Notes: generated by a model from the letters alone, not told the origin. A stretch of 64,000 bases of DNA from UBA8949 sp942493365 (GCA_942493365.1 OW818697.1:124001-188000), one strand, 5' to 3'. Counted from the stretch's first letter, positions 15,303 to 25,323 are shown. Program-made: numbers and translations.

Positions 15303-17615
15303 TCAGTCGTTTAAAAATGCCGCTTCAATGTCCCCAGCCACCATGGGATGGCCAAACAAATAACCCTGGACTTCGTCGCAGCCAAGCTCGGCCAGTACTC
15401 GCAATTGTTTCGGTGTTTCCACGGCAGCGACGGTTTTGATGCCCATCGCTTGTGCCATCATAATGGTGGCCTTGACAATCTGGTAGTCATTCTGATCAGA
15501 ATCAATGTTTTCGGTCAACGGCCGGGCAATTTTCAAACTGTCAATGGCGTACTTTTTGAGATAGCTTAACGAGGAATAGCCAATGCCGAAATTGTCAATG
15601 ATGATGTTAACACCCAGATCATGAAGCGTCTGCATAATCGTCATGGTCTGACCCGAACCACTCATGGCAAAATTTTCAACAATTTCAAAGCCAAGGCATT
15701 TGGGATCGATGTCAGATCTGGCAATCAGGTTCTCGATGAAGGGAATAAAATGAACCGTGTCCAGCTGTTTTGAAGAAATATTGATCGACATACGCAAATG
15801 CTTATCAACGCGTTTGTTCCAGATGCAAATCTGATCCACAGCTTCTTGAATCACCCACTCACTGATCGGTATGATTAAACCGGTTTCTTCAGCGATCTGA
15901 ATAAATTCAGACGGCTTGACCAAACCGACCCCTGGGCTGTTCCAATTCAGAAACGCTTCAAATCCGACCAGCTCCTCAGTCTGCGTTGAGAATTGCGGCT
16001 GGTATCTGAGGAAAAACTCGCTGTTGAAATCGGCATATCGCAGCAGCATTTCCAGCTCGCTTTTTCGGGTGACCTGTTCCTTGATCATTGAACTGAAAAA
16101 AGATAACTGATTACAACCCTGTGATTTAGCGTGATACATGGCGATATCAGCATTTTTCAGCATCGCGATAGGATCACGAGCATCGATGGGGTACAATGTT
16201 ATGCCGATGCTGATCGTGATATGAAAATGATAGGTCGCCAGGAAAATTGATTCGTTACAGCGGGTGATGAGCTCCTGGGCTATTTCGGCAATCTGTTCGC
16301 TGCTCTCGATGCCGCGAATGGCAATGACGAATTCGTCACCGCCAAGTCTGGCCATTGTTGCGCCGTACATATTCCATAAAGTCATCCTGTTGGCAATTTC
16401 GACCAACACTTGATCGCCGATGTCGTGGCCAAAAGTGTCGTTGATGGCTTTGAATCGATCAACATCCGCGAAAAGCAGCGCGACTTGTTCGGTTTCTGGC
16501 GTTTGCTTGAGCATATGGTCAAGTTGAGTCATAAAGTATCGTCGATTGTAAAAATTGGTGATCATATCATGGTTGGATACCGTTTCAAGGTTTTTGTTGA
16601 TTTCCAGCAGTTCCTTGGTTCGGATGTCAATTTGTTCTTCCAGCATTTTGTTCATGCTTTTTTCGTGCTGGAGCAGCTTGGCGTTGATCCGCACGGAAGC
16701 GATGTAAGTGCTGAAAATCTGATAAAGTACCAGGATAACGATCAGCCCGAAAAATTCGCTCCAGCTGATGATCTGTACAGCCTTCATGAGAATCGGGATC
16801 AGCGCCAATATCAGACTGCGACTGAGATAGTTGTTTTTCTCCGGCAATTCCGTCGGCGTATGAAACACCAGATCGACCGGATACCAGCGGTGCCAGAGCG
16901 CCCCACAGCTTATCACGAAAAACGAACCGATGTAAATAACGTCGATCATTGTATTGGCAACATAGGTGCCTTGCAAAAACTGATAGTCATAAACCAAATC
17001 ACAGATGTTATACATCAGGATGCCAGCGATAAAAACAACCATGGCTTTGGAAACTTTGCTGTCACCAATATTCAGTGCCCAGAGAATTACACAGCCAATA
17101 CAGAAAACATCTGTTACTGCATAGATAAAAGTGATCAAACTCCAGGCATCCATACTGGCCAGCATCTCAAACTGACTTTTCAGCAAGATAACCCAAATCG
17201 AGGTCAGGCCAATGAAGGTTGTCACCAGTAAATCGAGAATTCTCTGCAGGCGATTCCACTTCTTGTGACCTGACATCAGCAAATAGCCGGTGGTCAGGCA
17301 CAAAAACAGATTCGGCAAAAAATAGAGGGCGGCGATCAAGAGTGACTCGCCCGGATCCCATCCCAACACTAAAGAGTAGACGCCCCAAAGCGCGTCGGTC
17401 AGACACCAGGTGATCGTCGCCAGGGCCGCAAACAGCCAGATCGAGCGCGACTTTTTTTCTTTTACAAAGAGAATCAGTAAAACCACACTCGGGCCAAGCG
17501 TTGCCAAAGGTGCAAGAATATCACCCCAGATGCCATTCTGCATGATGGCCGAAACTGCATATAATAGCATCATGATCGTCATCATGATAAAAACTGCGGT
17601 GATTCTTTTTCTCAT
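15303..17615 (-). CDS. Membrane GGDEF protein with degenerate EAL domain
   Basis: The 770-residue protein starts with about eight hydrophobic segments (residues 8-310). A GGDEF domain follows with intact LGGDEF near residue 425, then an EAL-type domain (about 520-765). The EAL motif reads EAF, DDFG reads DNFG, KID reads KIA, and the late AEGxE glutamate loop is altered (VAAVET). Phosphodiesterase activity is therefore unlikely, and cyclase activity is predicted. The ATG at 17615 is eight bases after AAAGG; a GTG at 17621 is an alternative. It lies 24 bases after the nspC stop, so it is probably co-transcribed with the polyamine genes. Confidence 0.92.
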   Translation of the reverse strand: MRKRITAVFIMMTIMMLLYAVSAIMQNGIWGDILAPLATLGPSVVLLILFVKEKKSRSIWLFAALATITWCLTDALWGVYSLVLGWDPGESLLIAALYFLPNLFLCLTTGYLLMSGHKKWNRLQRILDLLVTTFIGLTSIWVILLKSQFEMLASMDAWSLITFIYAVTDVFCIGCVILWALNIGDSKVSKAMVVFIAGILMYNICDLVYDYQFLQGTYVANTMIDVIYIGSFFVISCGALWHRWYPVDLVFHTPTELPEKNNYLSRSLILALIPILMKAVQIISWSEFFGLIVILVLYQIFSTYIASVRINAKLLQHEKSMNKMLEEQIDIRTKELLEINKNLETVSNHDMITNFYNRRYFMTQLDHMLKQTPETEQVALLFADVDRFKAINDTFGHDIGDQVLVEIANRMTLWNMYGATMARLGGDEFVIAIRGIESSEQIAEIAQELITRCNESIFLATYHFHITISIGITLYPIDARDPIAMLKNADIAMYHAKSQGCNQLSFFSSMIKEQVTRKSELEMLLRYADFNSEFFLRYQPQFSTQTEELVGFEAFLNWNSPGVGLVKPSEFIQIAEETGLIIPISEWVIQEAVDQICIWNKRVDKHLRMSINISSKQLDTVHFIPFIENLIARSDIDPKCLGFEIVENFAMSGSGQTMTIMQTLHDLGVNIIIDNFGIGYSSLSYLKKYAIDSLKIARPLTENIDSDQNDYQIVKATIMMAQAMGIKTVAAVETPKQLRVLAELGCDEVQGYLFGHPMVAGDIEAAFLND

Positions 17616-17639
17616 GAACACTACCTTTCGCCAAATACC

Positions 17640-18779
17640 CTAAGAAAGTCTGGTTTTAAAGTCTTCGTAGCCAAAGCGCCTGATGATTCGGATGCCGCCC
17701 TGGGGATTAGCCAAGGCGATCGCGGGTAAATTGATGCCGTTGAAGGTGTTGTTTTTGACCATGGTGTAATGCGCCATATCTTTAAAAACCAGTCGGTCGC
17801 CCGGTTTGAGCGGGTGATCAAACGAATAGTCACCCATGATGTCGCCCGCCAAACAGGTCGGACCGCCCAGACGGTAGGTGTAGGGTTTTTCGCTGGGCTT
17901 GCCGGCACCGATAATCTCCGGTCGGTAAGGCATTTCCAGAACGTCGGGCATGTGGCAGGCGGCCGAGGTGTCCAGAATCGCAATGGCCATGCCATTGTCG
18001 ACGATGTCCAGCACCTCGGAAACCAAATAACCTGTATTGAGAGCGATGGCCTCGCCGGGTTCGAGATAAACCTGGACACCATACTTTTGCTGAAAAAACT
18101 CTATCGAGCGAATGAGTGATTCTATGTCATAGTCTGGTCGCGTGATGTGGTGGCCGCCACCCAAGTTGAGCCATTTCATCTGCGCAATCCATGTGCCGAA
18201 TTTTTCGTCGACAACCTTAATCGTGCGCGCCAGCGTGTCGGCATTCTGCTCGCACATCGTGTGAAAGTGCAGACCGTCGAGATCGGACAACTGATCAGGT
18301 TGAAAGTTGGTCAGGGTGATGCCGAGGCGCGAAAAATTGTAACAAGGATCGTAGAGCGGTGTGGCGATTTCCGAATACTCGGGGTTGATGCGCAGGCCGC
18401 ATTCTATCTTGCGTTTGTCGAAAGCGCGCACCAGCGGCCGGTACTTTTGCCATTGGGCAAATGAATTGAAGACGATGTGATCGCAGCAATCCATGATGGC
18501 GGGGAAGTCAGCCTCGGCATAGGCTGGCGCGAAAATATGCACCTCTTTGTTCATTTCCTCACGACCCAGACGCGCCTCAAAAAGCGAACTGGCGGTAACG
18601 CCAGCCAGATAGCGGCCGACCAAGGGAAACGCGGCAAACATTGAGAAGCCCTTAAGGGCCAGCAAAATCTTGCAGCCGGTCCGCTGTTGCACCGAATCAA
18701 GGATTTTGAGGTTGTTTTCCAGGCGTTCTTCGTCCACGATATAGCATGGCGTCGGCAAAGCGGCAAAGTCGATGTTCAT
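17640..18779 (-). CDS. nspC: Carboxynorspermidine decarboxylase
   Basis: The 379-residue PLP-dependent enzyme of the alanine racemase-fold decarboxylase group converts carboxy(nor)spermidine to (nor)spermidine. The PLP lysine is in LLALKGFSMF near residue 42. LNLGGGHHITRPDYD near 190 and YLEPGEAIALNTGYLV near 260 bind the cofactor phosphate. The late DTSAACHMPDVLEMPY segment, with its Cys, forms part of the dimeric active site. It lies nine bases after the synthase gene; the pair is the standard alternative route to spermidine. Confidence 0.93.
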   Translation of the reverse strand: MNIDFAALPTPCYIVDEERLENNLKILDSVQQRTGCKILLALKGFSMFAAFPLVGRYLAGVTASSLFEARLGREEMNKEVHIFAPAYAEADFPAIMDCCDHIVFNSFAQWQKYRPLVRAFDKRKIECGLRINPEYSEIATPLYDPCYNFSRLGITLTNFQPDQLSDLDGLHFHTMCEQNADTLARTIKVVDEKFGTWIAQMKWLNLGGGHHITRPDYDIESLIRSIEFFQQKYGVQVYLEPGEAIALNTGYLVSEVLDIVDNGMAIAILDTSAACHMPDVLEMPYRPEIIGAGKPSEKPYTYRLGGPTCLAGDIMGDYSFDHPLKPGDRLVFKDMAHYTMVKNNTFNGINLPAIALANPQGGIRIIRRFGYEDFKTRLS

Positions 18780-18788
18780 CTTAATGCC

Positions 18789-19988
18789 TCAGTCAACCAG
18801 CGTCGGAGCGAAGCTCTCCTGCCACGGCAGACCGCAGGTGTTGAGCGCAGCCATAAACGGATCGGGATCGAACTCCTCGACGTTGAATACGCCAGGCTTC
18901 ATCCAGAGGCCTTTGAGCATCATCATCGCGCCAATCATGGCGGGTACGCCGGTCGTATAGGAGATGGCCTGCGAGCCAACTTCGGCGTAGCAGGCCTGAT
19001 GGTCGCAGACGTTGTAAACATAATAGGTCCGAGGTTTGCCGTCTTTGCTGCCGGTGATTATGCAGCCGATATTCGTCTTGCCCTTGGTGCGCGGTCCGAG
19101 CGAAGCCGGATCGGGTAGCACGGCCTTGAGGAAGTGGATCGGCGCAATCGGACGGCCCTCAAACATAATCGGCTCGATCGAGGTCATGCCGACATTTTCC
19201 AGTACACGCAGATGATTGATGTAGTTGTCCGAGAAGGTCATCCAGAAGCGAATGCGCTGGACGCCCTTGATATTGATGGCCAGTGATTCCATTTCCTCGT
19301 GATGCAGGAGATAAATGTTCTTTGGACCGATTTCGGGGAAATCGTAAGTGCGTTTGACTTCAAGGGCTTCGGTCTCAAACCACTGCCCGTTTTCGTAGTA
19401 GCTACCCGGTGCCGTGATTTCGCGAATGTTGATCTCCGGGTTGAAGTTGGTCGCAAAGGGATACCCGTGATCGCCGGCGTTGGCGTCAAGAATGTCGATG
19501 GTGTGAATCTCATCAAAATGGTGCTTCTGGGCGTAGGCGCAGAAAACGCTGGTCACGCCGGGGTCAAAGCCACTGCCTAGAAGCGCCATGATACCCGCCT
19601 TGGCGAAGCGCTCGCGGTAGGCCCACTGCCAGCTGTACTCGAACTTCGGGATTTCGGGCGGCTCATAATTGGCGGTATCCATGTAGTGGACGCCAGTCGC
19701 CAGGCAGGCGTCCATGATGGTCAGATCCTGGTAAGGCAGCGCGATGTTCATCACGATATCCGGCTGAAAATCGCGGATCATGGCGATCAGCTCATCGGTC
19801 TTGTCGGCATCAACCTGCGCGGTCCGAACAATGGTTTTGGTCGGCGGCAGGCCGGCCTTGATGGCATCACACTTGGACAATGTCCGGCTGGCCAGTAAAA
19901 TTTCGCTAAAGACATCGGGGTTCTGGCAACATTTGTGCACGACCACGTTCGACACGCCGCCGGCACCAATAATCAAAGCTCTTCCCAT
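18789..19988 (-). CDS. Carboxynorspermidine synthase (saccharopine dehydrogenase family)
   Basis: The 399-residue NADPH-dependent enzyme joins aspartate semialdehyde to a diamine (putrescine or diaminopropane) to give carboxyspermidine or carboxynorspermidine. The Rossmann motif LIIGAGGVSNVVVHKC is at the start. MALLGSGFDPGVTSVFCAYA near residue 135 and HEEMESLAINIKGVQRIRFW near 230 are typical of the family. The ATG follows GGGGAG. The pairing with nspC makes this call much firmer than a generic saccharopine dehydrogenase. Confidence 0.92.
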   Translation of the reverse strand: MGRALIIGAGGVSNVVVHKCCQNPDVFSEILLASRTLSKCDAIKAGLPPTKTIVRTAQVDADKTDELIAMIRDFQPDIVMNIALPYQDLTIMDACLATGVHYMDTANYEPPEIPKFEYSWQWAYRERFAKAGIMALLGSGFDPGVTSVFCAYAQKHHFDEIHTIDILDANAGDHGYPFATNFNPEINIREITAPGSYYENGQWFETEALEVKRTYDFPEIGPKNIYLLHHEEMESLAINIKGVQRIRFWMTFSDNYINHLRVLENVGMTSIEPIMFEGRPIAPIHFLKAVLPDPASLGPRTKGKTNIGCIITGSKDGKPRTYYVYNVCDHQACYAEVGSQAISYTTGVPAMIGAMMMLKGLWMKPGVFNVEEFDPDPFMAALNTCGLPWQESFAPTLVD

Positions 19989-20209
19989 CTCATCAGCTCC
20001 CCTCTTGTAATAGCGTGATTATACAAGCATTCAGGGGAAAAGTGAAGGGCTGTCAGGCTTAAACGGATTCCAAATACTTTTTTGCTGCATCCATAACACT
20101 TTCTTTGATGTATTTTGTGTTGGCTGAGTTATATCAATAATAGTAGATACCATCTGGTTTTTAACTATTTAAATTATATGATAAAATAAAGAGTAAAGGG
20201 GGAATAGCG

Positions 20210-21955
20210 ATGGATATCGTCACACAGCACAATGCCCTGAAATTGTTTCGACAGGTCTTTGCCCACAGCACCAGCATCAGCCCACGAATCGCAACAAATC
20301 CCCAAAAGCCGCCCTTTCAGGACGACCAGCCGCTTCTGCAGCCGTTTCCTCGCACGTCGCCCGAAGCGCAGGGTATTTCTTCTGCCCACATCGCCGCTTT
20401 TTTGACTGCGCTGCAAAATGATATCACCCTTGATATGCACAGCGTTTTGATTCTCCGCCATGGCGCTGTCATTGCCGAGACGGGTTTCGGCGCTTACAAT
20501 CCCAAAATCTGGCACATCACCCATTCGCAATCTAAAACCATAACCGGGTTGGCGATCGGCATGTTGATCGACGAAGGCAAGCTTCATCTCGAGGACAAAA
20601 TAATCAAGATCTTCGAGAAACGGGTACCGCCTCTTGCCTTGTTGTCACACAAGACCATGACTGTCCGTCACTTGCTGACCATGAGCAGCGGCGCAGTTTT
20701 TAATGAGGCTGGCGCGATTACCGAGATTGACTGGGTTAAAAGTTTTCTTGAAACTGGCGTTTTGCTGGGGATCGGTAAACTTTTCAACTACAACAGCATG
20801 AACACCTATATGCTGTCTGCCATCGTTCATGAGGTCAGCGGGCAAAGCATGATGGATTATCTGCAGGATCGACTGTGGGCACCGCTGGGGATCACGAACC
20901 TTTTCTGGGAAACCTGCCCCAAGGGCATCGAAAAGGGTGGCTGGGGTTTGTACATCCGCCCTGAGGACATGGCCAAAATTGGCCAGCTAATCCTGCAGGA
21001 AGGACGCTGGGGCAATCGTCAGATTGTGTCCGCAGACTGGATTCGTGAGGCTACGACAGCTCACATGACACCACTCGATGTTATCGGTGACTTTAATTAC
21101 GGTTATCAAATCTGGGTCGGCCGCAAGTACCGTTCATTTTTGTTCAATGGTTTGTTTGGCCAGAATGTCATTGGTTTCCCCGATTCGGGTATCATGATTG
21201 TCTGCAACGCCGGCAACGATGAGCTGTTTCAGCAAAGCAATTTCTTTGCCCTGGTTGAAAAGTTTTTTGGTGGTGACTTTAATGGTAAAAGCTTGCTGGC
21301 AAAAAATCGGAAGGCCAGCAAACAACTGATGGCTGTGCAAACCGACTTGAAAAGAGCCAGCATTTCAACGCTAAAGCCCGCCAGCTGGTGCGCCTCGCTC
21401 GATGGTAAAACATTTATTGCTGAGGCGACGCAAGCCGGGGCGGTCGGCTTGCTGCCGCTGATAACGCAATTGCTGCAAAACAACTTTACGCGCGGCCTGC
21501 AAAGCCTGAAATTTGAATGCCGCAATGGCGAATTTTTCTTAAACGTCATTGAATTGGATGAAAGCTACCGATTGCCGATTGGCTTTGCCGCGCCAAAACT
21601 TGCCGAACTGACCTTTCATGGCGAACCATACCGCGTTGCCGTGACCGGGCGACTTTCAACCAATGAAGATGATGTGCCAGTTTTGAAAATCAGGGTTTCA
21701 TTTCTCGAAATTTCTAACACCCGTATCATCAAGATCTTTTTCCACGACGATTTTATCGTAACCCAATGGCTCGAATTGCCAGGCCGTCAATGTGTGGTCA
21801 ATGCCATCAACGTCCTGAAGGACGGTGTTCGGCTTTTTCCTTTCCTGGAGTCCATCATCACCAAAGTCGACAACGAGTACCTGCGGTTCAAGATGAACCA
21901 TATTCTGGAACCAGAAGTGATTGCCCGGCTGCCTAGTCTGGTTGTCAAGCCCTAA
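20210..21955 (+). CDS. Serine hydrolase, class C beta-lactamase family, with long C-terminal extension
   Basis: The 581-residue protein has a penicillin-binding-protein-like domain at about residues 40-370. The catalytic SxxK is HSQSKTI near residue 106, YNSMN near 200 is the YxN motif, and MAKIGQLILQEGRW is typical of the family. A further 200 residues of unrecognised, strand-rich sequence follow. There is no clear signal peptide, so it may be cytoplasmic. Family members include esterases and D-peptide hydrolases, and a true beta-lactamase is unlikely. The ATG follows AAAGGGGG. It is a single gene between divergent or convergent neighbours. Confidence 0.85.
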   Translation: MDIVTQHNALKLFRQVFAHSTSISPRIATNPQKPPFQDDQPLLQPFPRTSPEAQGISSAHIAAFLTALQNDITLDMHSVLILRHGAVIAETGFGAYNPKIWHITHSQSKTITGLAIGMLIDEGKLHLEDKIIKIFEKRVPPLALLSHKTMTVRHLLTMSSGAVFNEAGAITEIDWVKSFLETGVLLGIGKLFNYNSMNTYMLSAIVHEVSGQSMMDYLQDRLWAPLGITNLFWETCPKGIEKGGWGLYIRPEDMAKIGQLILQEGRWGNRQIVSADWIREATTAHMTPLDVIGDFNYGYQIWVGRKYRSFLFNGLFGQNVIGFPDSGIMIVCNAGNDELFQQSNFFALVEKFFGGDFNGKSLLAKNRKASKQLMAVQTDLKRASISTLKPASWCASLDGKTFIAEATQAGAVGLLPLITQLLQNNFTRGLQSLKFECRNGEFFLNVIELDESYRLPIGFAAPKLAELTFHGEPYRVAVTGRLSTNEDDVPVLKIRVSFLEISNTRIIKIFFHDDFIVTQWLELPGRQCVVNAINVLKDGVRLFPFLESIITKVDNEYLRFKMNHILEPEVIARLPSLVVKP

Positions 21956-22017
21956 CGGAGTCACTTCACAGCCCAAAACCCGGATCAAAAGGTTGGCGTC
22001 ATAATGGCACCACCCTG

Positions 22018-24720
22018 TTATTGTTCAAACTGGAAACTGAATTTGCCATTGCCAGCATGGATGGATTTGTTGTTGAATTTGACCTCTGCTATTGTGTTGC
22101 AGGGGATCTCAACGTCAAGGCTGATGACACCCTTGTCGATCGACCATTTTGACCGGATCAGTCCGAAGATGCTGTCGTAACTGACATCTGCGCTCGTGAG
22201 GCCACAGGTAAAATCCGGCTCAATGCGAATGCTTTTAAAGCCGGCACCCACGCTGTTGATGCCGCCGATTTTTCGCACCATAAAATCATAGATGCACCCG
22301 TATGAATAGTGGTTGTACGATACATTGGAACGATTGCCCGCAGGGTCAATGGCAACCCACGATTCCCAGATGGTGGTCGCGCCTTGTTTGACTTCATAGA
22401 GCCACGATGGACACGCGGTCTGAAACAGCAGGCGGTAAGCGATGTCCTGATGGCCATGGTCGTAAAGCGTATCCATCAGGAAACCAATGGAGGCAAAGCC
22501 GGTGTCGAGGCGGTAGCCATTGTCTGTAATCAAGCCAACCAGGTTGGCGATGACTTTCGGCCGCAACTCATCGGGCACGGCATCCATTGCCAGTACCAGT
22601 ACGTAAAGGCCTTGCAGATGCGATGCCAGACGGCCGGCGGCATCCAGGTAGACGCTGGCGAAGGCTGATCGAATTTTCTGGTTCAGCTGATCATAATAAT
22701 GTGCTTGCTCTGGTTTGTTGAGCAGGGTGCAAATCTTGCTCATCAGCTTGGTGGAGTATGCAAAATAGAGTGAGCCGGTGTATTTGCCGGTATGAATGGT
22801 CGCATTGACCGGATTGTACGACCCCCCGTTGACCGCGGTACACAGGCTGGGCAGCAGCCAGTCGCCGAAACTGAAGTCCGTGTTCCACAAATAGCGGTGC
22901 TGCTCCTTCTGGGCCTCCGTGATGCCGTCAACAAAGTTTTCACGGGCTCGTTTTTCAATGAAGGCCAGCCATTTCATGCCAGCATCCAAGGTGCTCTCCA
23001 GCACATTGATATCGCCGTAAAAATTGTACAGGGCCCACGGCACACCAATGCAGGCATCGCCCCAGGCAGGCGAGGTGCCGGTTTTCATGCCGGGCGGCGG
23101 TGCGGAATTGCGCTCGATGTTGGGGACGATCATGGCAATCTGGCCGTCGTCCTTCTGATCGACGACCAGACACTTCAGCCAGCGCGCCGCGAAGGCCTGC
23201 ATGTTCATGTTCTGACAGGCCGCCCGAGCGAAGATCAAAAAATCGCCTGTCCAGCCGGCCTTTTCGCGCTGGGGGCAATCGGTGGGGACGCCGAGCATAT
23301 TGCCGATTTGACTCCATAAGATGTTGCTGGTCAGTTGATTAAGGTCGGGATTGCTGCAGGTGAAGGTCGATACCGGCTCCAGGTCGCTGCACAGCACATT
23401 GGCGCTGAAAGACGCGGCGTCGAGGATGCCGGGGTAGCCGATCACTTTGACATAACGGAAGCCGTGGAAGGTGAAGCGCGGTGTAAACACTTCAACGCCG
23501 AGACCGCTGAGGACAAAGATGTCGGTCTGGTCCTTGTTTTTGCCGGTGATGTGAAACAAAAAATTGCCATCGCGGTCAAGCACTTCGGCATGAATCAGCG
23601 TGATCTGATCACCCTGCTTTCCTGCGACTTTGAAGGTCACGGTACCGGCGATGTTCTGGCCAAAGTCGATGACGCTTTCACCGGCGGGGGTGTAAAGAAC
23701 GCGAAGGGCAGGCAGCTGACCGACAGTTTTGACCGGCTCGGCCATTTGGGCAACCAAATTAAAGAGGGGGTAGTCCTTGACCACGGCGTTGGGCCAGGCG
23801 GCATCATCAAAGCGCGTCGTTTCGAAGGCGCGGCTGATCGTGGCATCATATTTCTCGCCGATGAATAGATCTGAATAAATATAGGGTCCGGTGCCTGTCT
23901 TAAAGCTGTCATCGGAGATTACGACCTGCTGCTCGCCATCCGAATATTGGATATCAAGTTGGAGCAGCAGTCCGTATTGGTCACCAAAATTGTTGCCGTT
24001 GCCGCCAAACCCGGTGCAGCTCATGTACCAGCCATCGGCCACGGTGACACAGAGAACGTTTTGGCTTTCGAGCAGTGCTTCAACATCATACTTCTGGTAT
24101 TGCAGGATTTTATCATACGACGTTGTCTCGGGCGCCAGCGTGTTGATGGGAACTTCACGGCCATTGAGGGTGACCGAATAAACGCCGTGCGCCGTCATGT
24201 ATAGTTTAGCCTGAGCAACTTCGGGCCGGCAAGCGAAGGTTTTGCGGAAAACGACCGGTTGATTCAAGTCAGCCGTCCGGTCGGTGCCGAAAGTGTTGCC
24301 AACCGACATATCAGGCTCACCGCCGACGCTGTTAATTTTTGTCCGTGCCGCTGCCGGCTCGATCCATTTGGCCTGCCATTCTTCCGTCTTCAGAAAGCCG
24401 GTTTCAAAAAAAGCCAAATCACTCGCCACTGGATCCTGTTTGTTGACACTCACGATGACGCGCCAGCAATAAACGGTTTTCGACGTCAGCGGCTTGCCTT
24501 CATACTGGATGCCGCTTGATTGATCAGACGCGACCTGGCCGCTGTCCCAAACTACATGGGTTGGGTCGGTAGCCAGGCACACTTGTAATTGGTAGCCAAT
24601 TTGCAAGACATTGGCCAGTTCGGATTGAATTTTCCAGCCGAAATGTGGGCTTTGGCAGTCGATGATTTGCGATGCTGTCATGCTTTCGCAGGTTAAGTGA
24701 AATATTTTCAAAGCACTCAT
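22018..24720 (-). CDS. Alpha-L-rhamnosidase (GH78)
   Basis: The 900-residue protein has the GH78 layout: two N-terminal beta domains, a concanavalin-like domain, an (alpha/alpha)6 barrel (about residues 450-790) and a C-terminal beta domain. PTDCPQREKAGWTGDF near residue 480 holds the general acid. ATTIWESWVAIDPAGNRSNV and YNHYSYGCIYDFM near 760-790 are equally typical. No signal peptide is seen, so it probably acts on imported rhamnosides. It starts 12 bases after the methylglyoxal synthase gene. Confidence 0.93.
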   Translation of the reverse strand: MSALKIFHLTCESMTASQIIDCQSPHFGWKIQSELANVLQIGYQLQVCLATDPTHVVWDSGQVASDQSSGIQYEGKPLTSKTVYCWRVIVSVNKQDPVASDLAFFETGFLKTEEWQAKWIEPAAARTKINSVGGEPDMSVGNTFGTDRTADLNQPVVFRKTFACRPEVAQAKLYMTAHGVYSVTLNGREVPINTLAPETTSYDKILQYQKYDVEALLESQNVLCVTVADGWYMSCTGFGGNGNNFGDQYGLLLQLDIQYSDGEQQVVISDDSFKTGTGPYIYSDLFIGEKYDATISRAFETTRFDDAAWPNAVVKDYPLFNLVAQMAEPVKTVGQLPALRVLYTPAGESVIDFGQNIAGTVTFKVAGKQGDQITLIHAEVLDRDGNFLFHITGKNKDQTDIFVLSGLGVEVFTPRFTFHGFRYVKVIGYPGILDAASFSANVLCSDLEPVSTFTCSNPDLNQLTSNILWSQIGNMLGVPTDCPQREKAGWTGDFLIFARAACQNMNMQAFAARWLKCLVVDQKDDGQIAMIVPNIERNSAPPPGMKTGTSPAWGDACIGVPWALYNFYGDINVLESTLDAGMKWLAFIEKRARENFVDGITEAQKEQHRYLWNTDFSFGDWLLPSLCTAVNGGSYNPVNATIHTGKYTGSLYFAYSTKLMSKICTLLNKPEQAHYYDQLNQKIRSAFASVYLDAAGRLASHLQGLYVLVLAMDAVPDELRPKVIANLVGLITDNGYRLDTGFASIGFLMDTLYDHGHQDIAYRLLFQTACPSWLYEVKQGATTIWESWVAIDPAGNRSNVSYNHYSYGCIYDFMVRKIGGINSVGAGFKSIRIEPDFTCGLTSADVSYDSIFGLIRSKWSIDKGVISLDVEIPCNTIAEVKFNNKSIHAGNGKFSFQFEQ

Positions 24721-24732
24721 TTCCTTTACCGT

Positions 24733-25215
24733 TTACTTGAAGGACTCCAGGCGGTTGCTGATGATTTTGTTGTAGTTAACCACCTGCCGCTCATACTCTT
24801 CGTTCATGTAGCTGGACGTCAGCAGAAAATCCGCCGTGGCGCGGTTGTTGGCGACCGGAATGTCGTAGACCACCGCAATACGCAGCAAGGCCTTGACATC
24901 GGGGTCGTGCGGCTGCGATTCCAGGGGGTCCCAGAAGAAAATCACAAAGTCGATTGTACCTTCGGCAATCCTGGCGCCAATCTGCTGATCGCCGCCCAGC
25001 GGGCCGCTGTTGAAGCCCTTGACCGGCAAACCGGTTTTGTCGGCGATTAAGCGGGCCGTGGTGCCAGTGCCACACAGAAAGTGCCGTTTCAGCGTGTTCT
25101 CGTGAACCGATACCCACTCGACGAGTTCGGCCTTTTTGCTGTCATGCGCAATCAGGGCGATGCGCTTTTGTTTACCGATGGTAAAGGATATGTAGTCATT
25201 TTGAATCGTATTCAT
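24733..25215 (-). CDS. mgsA: Methylglyoxal synthase
   Basis: The 160-residue enzyme converts dihydroxyacetone phosphate to methylglyoxal and phosphate. RIALIAHDSKK near residue 18, then SGPLGGDQQIGARIAEG, FFWDPLESQPHDPDV and VYDIPVANNRATADFLLTS carry the phosphate site and the catalytic Asp and His. I chose the ATG at 25215 because it gives the family N-terminus; the 30 residues upstream do not resemble the family. It lies just before the rhamnosidase. Rhamnose breakdown yields dihydroxyacetone phosphate and lactaldehyde, so the pairing makes metabolic sense. Confidence 0.92.
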   Translation of the reverse strand: MNTIQNDYISFTIGKQKRIALIAHDSKKAELVEWVSVHENTLKRHFLCGTGTTARLIADKTGLPVKGFNSGPLGGDQQIGARIAEGTIDFVIFFWDPLESQPHDPDVKALLRIAVVYDIPVANNRATADFLLTSSYMNEEYERQVVNYNKIISNRLESFK

Positions 25216-25270
25216 TGTTTTCACGTTCCTTCCGTGCCGACCTTGCATGATTTTATTATAACATTGAAAC

Positions 25271-25294
25271 AGGCCGCCTTCTACGTGGCGGCCT
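25271..25294 (-). terminator. Hairpin after the sugar-binding lipoprotein gene
   Basis: AGGCCGCC and GGCGGCCT form a perfect 8-bp stem with an eight-base loop. The following T-run on the minus strand is short, so termination may be weak. Confidence 0.55.
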
Positions 25295-25323
25295 GATAAA
25301 TGCAAAATTCCAGCCCCTGGCTT

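Noticed and set aside
20000..20209. Promoter search before the serine hydrolase gene
   Set aside because: A TATGAT lies in AT-rich DNA near 20175 but has no acceptable -35, so no promoter is called.
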